Positions 58,784 through 64,000 of a stretch of DNA of 64,000 nt are shown in pieces. Each line of letters opens with the position of its first letter. The first letter of the stretch is position 1. This stretch comes from CAVVEC01 sp963770485 (GTDB lineage Bacteria > Acidobacteriota > Terriglobia > Terriglobales > Acidobacteriaceae), in assembly GCA_963770485.1 (NCBI GenBank), contig CAVYPX010000011.1, positions 248,001 to 312,000 of the forward strand, written 5' to 3'. A model generated the notes under the pieces. It ran no database searches. It was not told the DNA's origin and was given only the letters and a program-made list of their open reading frames with translations. Both the position numbers and the translations under genes were made by a program.

Positions 58784-60397
58784 CTAAGGTTGAATCATTT
58801 TCATTAGGTTGATGCCATTGGGTAGAACCTGTTGCCCTTGGGGGGTTTTTCCTGACTCAAAGATTGTTTGCCAGTATTCGTAATTTTGTTTGCCGCCAAA
58901 AACTGATAGGGAAAGGTCACGGTTTACCCAGAGGGGCATCTTGATGAGGTTGGTAAGGAAGTTCTCGATGTTGTCCCAAAGAGGCTCTGGGAGGCGATAT
59001 TGACAGAGCTTTTCTTCTTGGATTGGTTTTCCGGTCGTGATGAAATAATTCTGCACAATCTGACGGACAAATCGAAGCCAGGAATAAAGAATCTCCTCGC
59101 GACTCAAGCGATAAGCAATCAGATGGGGTTCAGGGATGTCGCTTCCTTTTTGGATTTGGTTCTCAATTCGAGCGGTACCGAGAGCCGGATCGTATCGGCC
59201 TATGTAAATTTTTGAAGCTATGATGTTCATCAGCTTCAGTATTTGCTCTTTTTCAAGGTCTCGCGGATTCTCGTTGTTGTCGAGACCGTAGTTCAATGGT
59301 GTCTCAAGGGCGTCGCCGAAAATGAAAAATGAGTAGAACGTCTTTTCCACCGTGCTATAAGAGAGGGGCCGCTCCTTGCCCTTGCCGGCAAAGTCTATGT
59401 AGTCCTTCAACTTGTTTTCGGGATGATGGGTAATGCTGTCACGGACGGCGTCCAAAATGTAACGGCGCATTTCACGCCACTCGCCTTTGAAGTGATTGAC
59501 TAAATCTTTCTCAGAGAACCCCTCGGCATCTGGGGGCAAGCCACGTTCCTTCCTGTATCTGTCAAGACGGTCCCCGAAAAGAGCACTCCCAAGGTGTCTC
59601 TGTACCGATTTGTCGAAGGCAATCTGACGTAGAGTGGTTCCTGCATTTGTGTTTGCAGTGAGCAGAACATCAACGTTCGGATTCAGAAAAATTCGTAAGG
59701 GTAAGTCTCGGACTCCAAGCAATACTTGAGCAGTAGCCTTGTGTTGACCGTCAAAGACCTTGACTCGGGTCTTGCTTTGGCCGTTCGTAAGCTCCGCCCA
59801 CCCAAGAGACACTTGAAGTTGAGGGCGCTTCTTGTGAAATTCGTCGATTAGACCATTGAGACTGCCCCCAACAGCTCTGGGATTTATCCGGTCGTCGTGA
59901 AAGAGGTATTCGATTGGCAGCTTAGCGAAAAAATATTGTAGCCCGCTGAGGTCGTCTCGGTAGAGTGGGACATTCTGGATATCGTTTCTTCCGAGTTCTG
60001 AAAAAGAAAAACTGACAGAGTTTTGTCCAATGACCAAAGCAAGCTCATGCACTGCCCCCTTGTAGTGCAGCAGAACATCGCCTAAATTCGGCCCACGATT
60101 CTCGTTTGCCACCTCATCTCGAATTGAGGCGAATCTGGCCAGCACTCGTGCCACTCGTAGATCACTTGCCTGCTTAGACCGATTACAGGAGGAGTGAGTC
60201 AATGCAAAGTTGCTGGGGTCATCTTTGCCTCCAGTTTTTAGGGGTTCGACGTGGTCGATATCTACCGCATTGGCGTGAAGCACGACATCGATTGCCTTCT
60301 CGCAAATGAAACAGTTACCTCCCTGTGACTTTAGTAGTCGCGTCTCTAGCTCCTTACGTTGATCAGCCGAAAGGCTGTTGAGATAAAGTGATCCCAT
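58784..60397 (-). CDS. HNH nuclease fused to a DGQHR-type (DndB-like) domain
   Basis: 537 aa. HNH motif 29-75: CFICEKAIDVVLHANAVDID with H49 in DIDHVEPLKTGG and C71 in THSSCNRSKQ; two CxxC-like pairs would bind zinc. Residues 213-222 VKVFDGQHKATAQVLLGVRD resemble the DGQHR motif of DndB/phage-regulation proteins, followed by LPLRIFLNPNVDVLLTANTN and a long helical C-terminal half (CQYRLPEPLWDNIENFLTNL). Likely a DNA-modification-linked or defence nuclease. AT-richer than its neighbours; start ATG at 60397 begins MGSLYLNSLSADQRKELE. Confidence 0.75.
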   Translation of the reverse strand: MGSLYLNSLSADQRKELETRLLKSQGGNCFICEKAIDVVLHANAVDIDHVEPLKTGGKDDPSNFALTHSSCNRSKQASDLRVARVLARFASIRDEVANENRGPNLGDVLLHYKGAVHELALVIGQNSVSFSFSELGRNDIQNVPLYRDDLSGLQYFFAKLPIEYLFHDDRINPRAVGGSLNGLIDEFHKKRPQLQVSLGWAELTNGQSKTRVKVFDGQHKATAQVLLGVRDLPLRIFLNPNVDVLLTANTNAGTTLRQIAFDKSVQRHLGSALFGDRLDRYRKERGLPPDAEGFSEKDLVNHFKGEWREMRRYILDAVRDSITHHPENKLKDYIDFAGKGKERPLSYSTVEKTFYSFFIFGDALETPLNYGLDNNENPRDLEKEQILKLMNIIASKIYIGRYDPALGTARIENQIQKGSDIPEPHLIAYRLSREEILYSWLRFVRQIVQNYFITTGKPIQEEKLCQYRLPEPLWDNIENFLTNLIKMPLWVNRDLSLSVFGGKQNYEYWQTIFESGKTPQGQQVLPNGINLMKMIQP

Positions 60398-60786
60398 TTC
60401 CTTGGCTCCTTCTTAATCAGTTCAAAGCCTCGCAAACTGCTGTGCGAGGTGGATCAGTGAGACGCGGGGGTTGTGTCGATAATGATGACAGAGCGTTGGT
60501 TGGAGTCGTGGAGACAAATGATATTACCTTTGTCGAAATTGCCGCTGAAGGACGCAGAGCATGTGGTTGTTGCCGTCTATCCAACGGGCTCTTGTTCCTC
60601 GATGAGCGAGCCGGTGTGGCTTGCTGGCTTGCTCTGAGGCGAATTTTAGCACTCGTAATGCGGCATTGTTGTAAAACTGAGCGGGATGATCGTGGTTGGA
60701 CACCCCGTTGACTTGAAAAGCACAGGTTTCAACTCGATCGGTGAGGAATGGAATCCAGGTTGTACACTGGGCCTTCACTCTGAGAT
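60398..60786. other. Intergenic region upstream of the R-M gene
   Basis: 389 nt between divergent genes. Open frames on both strands exist but have no family resemblance or ribosome-binding site. It should contain the promoters of both nuclease genes. Confidence 0.35.
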
Positions 60787-63700
60787 ATGTCTCTGGTCCT
60801 CAAACCGACGCACGCTACGGTCAAGGCCTATTACGATATTCTGGGCCAATTCGGCCAATTACACATCGATCACGAGATGGCAGTTCGCAGTGCGTTTCAG
60901 GATCTGCTGGCCAAGTCCGGGCGCAAGGCCAAGCCGCCGCTGACGCTGGTCCCGGAATACCGGATCGAGCGTGCCCGTGGCTCCTCGGTCATCGTGGACG
61001 GAGCACTTGTCGATCTTTACCATTTGCCGCACGGCTATTGGGAAGCGAAAGACGAAAAAGACGATCTCGCTAAGGAAGTCCAGTTCAAGCTCGACAAGGG
61101 CTATCCTCGCGACAATATCATTTTCCAGGCCCCGGAACGCGCGATTCTCTATCAGGGCGGCGCGCGCATCTTCGACGAGAGCATCTCGCGCCCCGAATCT
61201 TTGGTCCAGGTCAGTCAACCAGTTCTTCGACTACAAAGCTCCCCACATTCAGGAGTGGGAACAAGCCGTCGGCGATTTCTCCGAGCGCATCCCGGAGCTG
61301 GCGGCCGCCGTAAAGAAAACCATTGACGACGAACGCCGCCTGAATCCCGCCTTCGTCCGCAGCTTCGAGGACTTCTATGCTCTTTGCCGCCAGGCCATCA
61401 ATCCCAATCTCTCGGAGGAAGCCGTCGAGCGCATGCTGGTGCAGCATCTGCTCACTGAGCGCATCTTCCGTAAGATATTCGCCAACCCGGATTTCACCCG
61501 TCGCAACGTGGTCGCCGCCGAAATCGAAAAGGTAATCACGAAGCTCACCAAACGCGCCTTCAACCGCGATGAGTTTCTGGGCAACCTCGATCGCTTCTAC
61601 AAAGCCATCGAGCAGAGCGCAGAAAACGCCACCAGCTTCTCCGAAAAGCAGGCCTTCCTTAATAAAGTCTACGAGCGCTTTTTTCAGGGCTATTCGCCGA
61701 AGGAAGCCGATACCCATGGCATCGTCTACACTCCGCAGCCCATCGTCAACTTCATGGTGCGCAGCGTCGAGGAGATCCTGCAAAAAGAATTCGGACGTTC
61801 CCTCGGCGATAAAGGCGTCCACATCCTCGATCCCTTCGTCGGCACCGGCAACTTCATCGTCGGTATCATGCAGGAGATCAAAGCTACCGACCTGCAATAC
61901 AAATACGAAAATGAACTGCACTGCAACGAAGTCATGCTGCTTCCCTACTACATCGCCAGCATGAATATCGAGCACGCGTACTTCGACCGCACGGGCGAGT
62001 ACAAAGCATTTCCGGGAATCTGTTTGGTGGACACGTTCGAGCTGGCAGAGTCAAAGCAAGTGCCGATGTTCACGAGCAAAACACACAACGAGTCGAACGT
62101 CAGAAGCAACAACAAATCTTCGTGATCATCGCCAATCCGCCTTACAACGCTGGCCAAGTCAACGAGAGCGACAACAATAAGAATCGGAAGTACCCGGTCA
62201 TTGACCGTCGCATTTCGGAAACTTATGGAAAACGTTCACAAGCGACACTCCTGAGAAAACTCCAGGATCCATATCTGAAAGCGATTAGGTGGGCCACCGA
62301 CAGGATTGGAATCGATGGAATCGTTTGTTTGGTTACGAACGGCAGCTTTATCGATGATCGCTCACTAGACGGAGTTCGCGACTCCTTGGGGCGGGAGTTC
62401 GATCAAGTCTACGTGCTCGACCTAGGTGGTAATGTTCGCAAGAATCCGAAATTGTCGGGGACGACGCACAACGTCTTCGGAATCCAAGTTGGTGTGAGCA
62501 TTAACCTGTTCGTGCGGAAAACAGGCGGAGAGAAAGATGCGTGTTGCCCGATACGATATACGTCGGTTGATTTAGCTTGGCGGAAGGAACAGAAGTACGA
62601 TTTCTTAAACAGGGTCGGCGACTTTAGAGGCGTCACGTGGGACACAGTCAAGCCCGATGCGAACCACACCTGGATTACACAAGGGCTGCGGCCAGATTTC
62701 GGGGGGTACCTCGGCCTTATCGGAGGGTCTGGCGGCCAACAGATTTTCAGTCTGAACTCACTTGGAATATCAACGAACCGCGACGCTGTGGCGTACGCGT
62801 TTCAAAAAGCACAACTGGAGCAGACGATACGGGAGTTTCTCGACGCGTATAACGTCGAAGTGATCCGTTATCAACAGGCCGGCAAGCCAAAGGACCTGGA
62901 TGAGTTTCTCAAGAAGTCAAAAATCAAGTGGAGTGAGACCCTAAAAGCAAAAGCCAAGCGGGGACGCATAGGCGACTTCATCGCGGGAGCGGCTGGGAAA
63001 ACGCTATACCGCCCATTCACAACCAAATGCCTCTACTACGATGACACCCTAGTGGACAGGCCCGGTGCTTTCGCTCGAATTTTTCCCGAACATCATCAAG
63101 ATCGAAACCTGCTAATGGCGCTAACCGACGTCGCCGGGAGATCACCGTTCAGCGTCCTAGCCTCGGAGTATCCAGTCGATCTTCACCTCTGTTCTACCAC
63201 AGATGCGTTCCAGTGCTTCCCCTTCTACACCTACGCCGAAGACGGCACCCACCGCCGCGAGAACATCACCGACTGGGCGCTCGAACAATTCCGTACCCAC
63301 TACCAGGATCGCTCCACCACCAAGTGGGACATCTTCCACTACATCTACGCCGTCCTGCATCACCCCGAGTACCGCGCGCGCTACGCTGCGAACCTCCGCC
63401 ACGAACTTCCCCACGTGCCCTTTGCCTCTGTGGCCCCTGCGCGCTCTGTGATGAAAGATTTTGAAGTTTTCAGCTCGTTAGCAAAAGCCGGCCGGCGGCT
63501 AGTCGAAGTGCATGTCCATTACGAACGGCAACCCGAATACCCGCTCACGAAGAAAGAGAAAGCCGGAGAAAAACTGGACTATCGCGTCACCAAGATGAAG
63601 TTGAGCAAGGACAAGACCGCGCTCATCTACAACCAATTCCTAACGCTCAGCGACATTCCGAAGGAAACCTACGAGTACCGTCTCGGTAACCGCTCCGCCT

Positions 63701-63882
63701 TGGAATGGGTCATCGACCAATACCAAGTTTCGATCGACAAGCGAAGCGGGATTAGCAATGACCCCAATAGGCCCGACGATCCTACCTATATCCTTCGCCT
63801 CATCGGTCAGATCGTGACCGTCAGTCTAGAGACTGTGGAGATAGTTGGTTCCTTGCCGTCTCTAGGTCTTGAACAGGATTGA
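60787..63882 (+). CDS. Type ISP/IIG-like restriction-modification enzyme, two frameshifts
   Basis: Reassembled about 1,030 aa. N-terminal PD-ExK-type nuclease (VDLYHLPHGYWEAKDEKDDL), helical linker, N6-adenine methyltransferase with motif I ILDPFVGTGNFIVGIM and motif IV IIANPPYNAGQ, specificity region and type ISP C-terminal domain (FPFYTYAEDGTHRRENITDW). Frame changes: an extra base in GTCAGTC near 61213 (after ESLVQ; resumes VNQFFDYKAPHIQEWEQAV) and a missing A in the run at 62077-62080 (FTSK; resumes NTQRVERQKQQQIF, then VIIANPP). The helicase domain of classical ISP enzymes is absent. The 62.1-63.2 kb part looks AT-richer, as if the specificity region had been exchanged. Confidence 0.75.
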
Positions 63883-64000
63883 CTTTTCCGCCGCGCAGAC
63901 CGCGTGCAGGAATGGCGCAACTCATTGGTTATAAACGGGGAATGAGACGAAAGTGGTGTACGCCTTGGCTGTGGATGATAGTACAATTTGTCGCGGCCGA
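63883..64000. other. Right edge without recognised gene
   Basis: 118 nt after the R-M stop. No complete gene; the element is expected to continue beyond the window. Confidence 0.4.

Noticed and set aside
60388..60778. Overlapping open frames on both strands upstream of the R-M gene
   Set aside because: No conserved pattern and no ribosome-binding site; more likely promoter DNA.
44319..64000. Second att copy (repeat of the ssrA 3' end)
   Set aside because: I looked for the GGTTCGACTCCCGCC...CCACCA end right of the integrase and saw no copy; the boundary must be outside or diverged.

Overview
The window looks like a chromosome segment of a soil-type Acidobacteriota, probably class Terriglobia. 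Evidence: bacillithiol enzyme BshC, pdxS/pdxT with a MocR-type regulator, a hemX/ccsA-hemA-hemC-hemD cluster, a tmRNA with a tag ending in AYAA, and GC-rich DNA whose intergenic gaps are packed with long imperfect palindromes and GGAGTCA heptamer runs. The assignment is from recognised gene content, not from a search.

Layout. 1-3283 (minus): tetrapyrrole operon ccsA/hemX, hemA, hemC, hemD (hemD runs off the left edge). 3.5-20.8 kb: housekeeping genes: membrane methyltransferase, GalT-like nucleotidyltransferase, mutS (frameshifted), cell-wall recycling pair nagZ-anmK followed by a peptide-binding lipoprotein, ymdB, two-domain Rossmann/DUF2520 protein, NUDIX hydrolase, cold-shock protein, polX, a YetF-type membrane protein. 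21.0-22.5 kb: two tandem toxin-antitoxin (TA) modules. 22.5-25.0 kb: ArsR regulator with SRPBCC proteins. 26.2-30.4 kb: pdxT, a ParDE-like module, pdxS and a divergent broken pdxR. 31.2-35.9 kb: aa3-type cytochrome c oxidase operon. 36.0 kb: a tRNA-Asp-like gene. 36.4-40.9 kb: HAD hydrolase, bshC, an exported propeller-like protein. 41.0-42.5 kb: two divergent PIN-toxin modules sharing one promoter/operator region.

From 42,639 a complete tmRNA gene (ssrA) is followed at once by a tyrosine integrase, the hallmark of an element integrated at the ssrA 3' end. Its cargo is defence-like: excisionase-like protein, an overlapping SAMHD1-type HD hydrolase + HExxH peptidase pair, LysR regulator, SRAP protein, an exported two-gene unit made of a plant-like LRR-CHAT (caspase-like) protein and an upstream partner with gasdermin-like traits, a ParB-like protein, an ArdC-like antirestriction protein, an HNH/DGQHR protein, and a type ISP-like restriction-modification enzyme. 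No second att copy is visible, so the element probably continues past 64,000.

The most interesting candidate is the 50,450-55,454 operon (possible exported gasdermin-like protein with its own CHAT protease). Next are the HD-peptidase pair and the HNH-DGQHR fusion. Three genes carry frame disruptions (mutS, pdxR, the R-M gene); consensus errors must be excluded before calling them pseudogenes.
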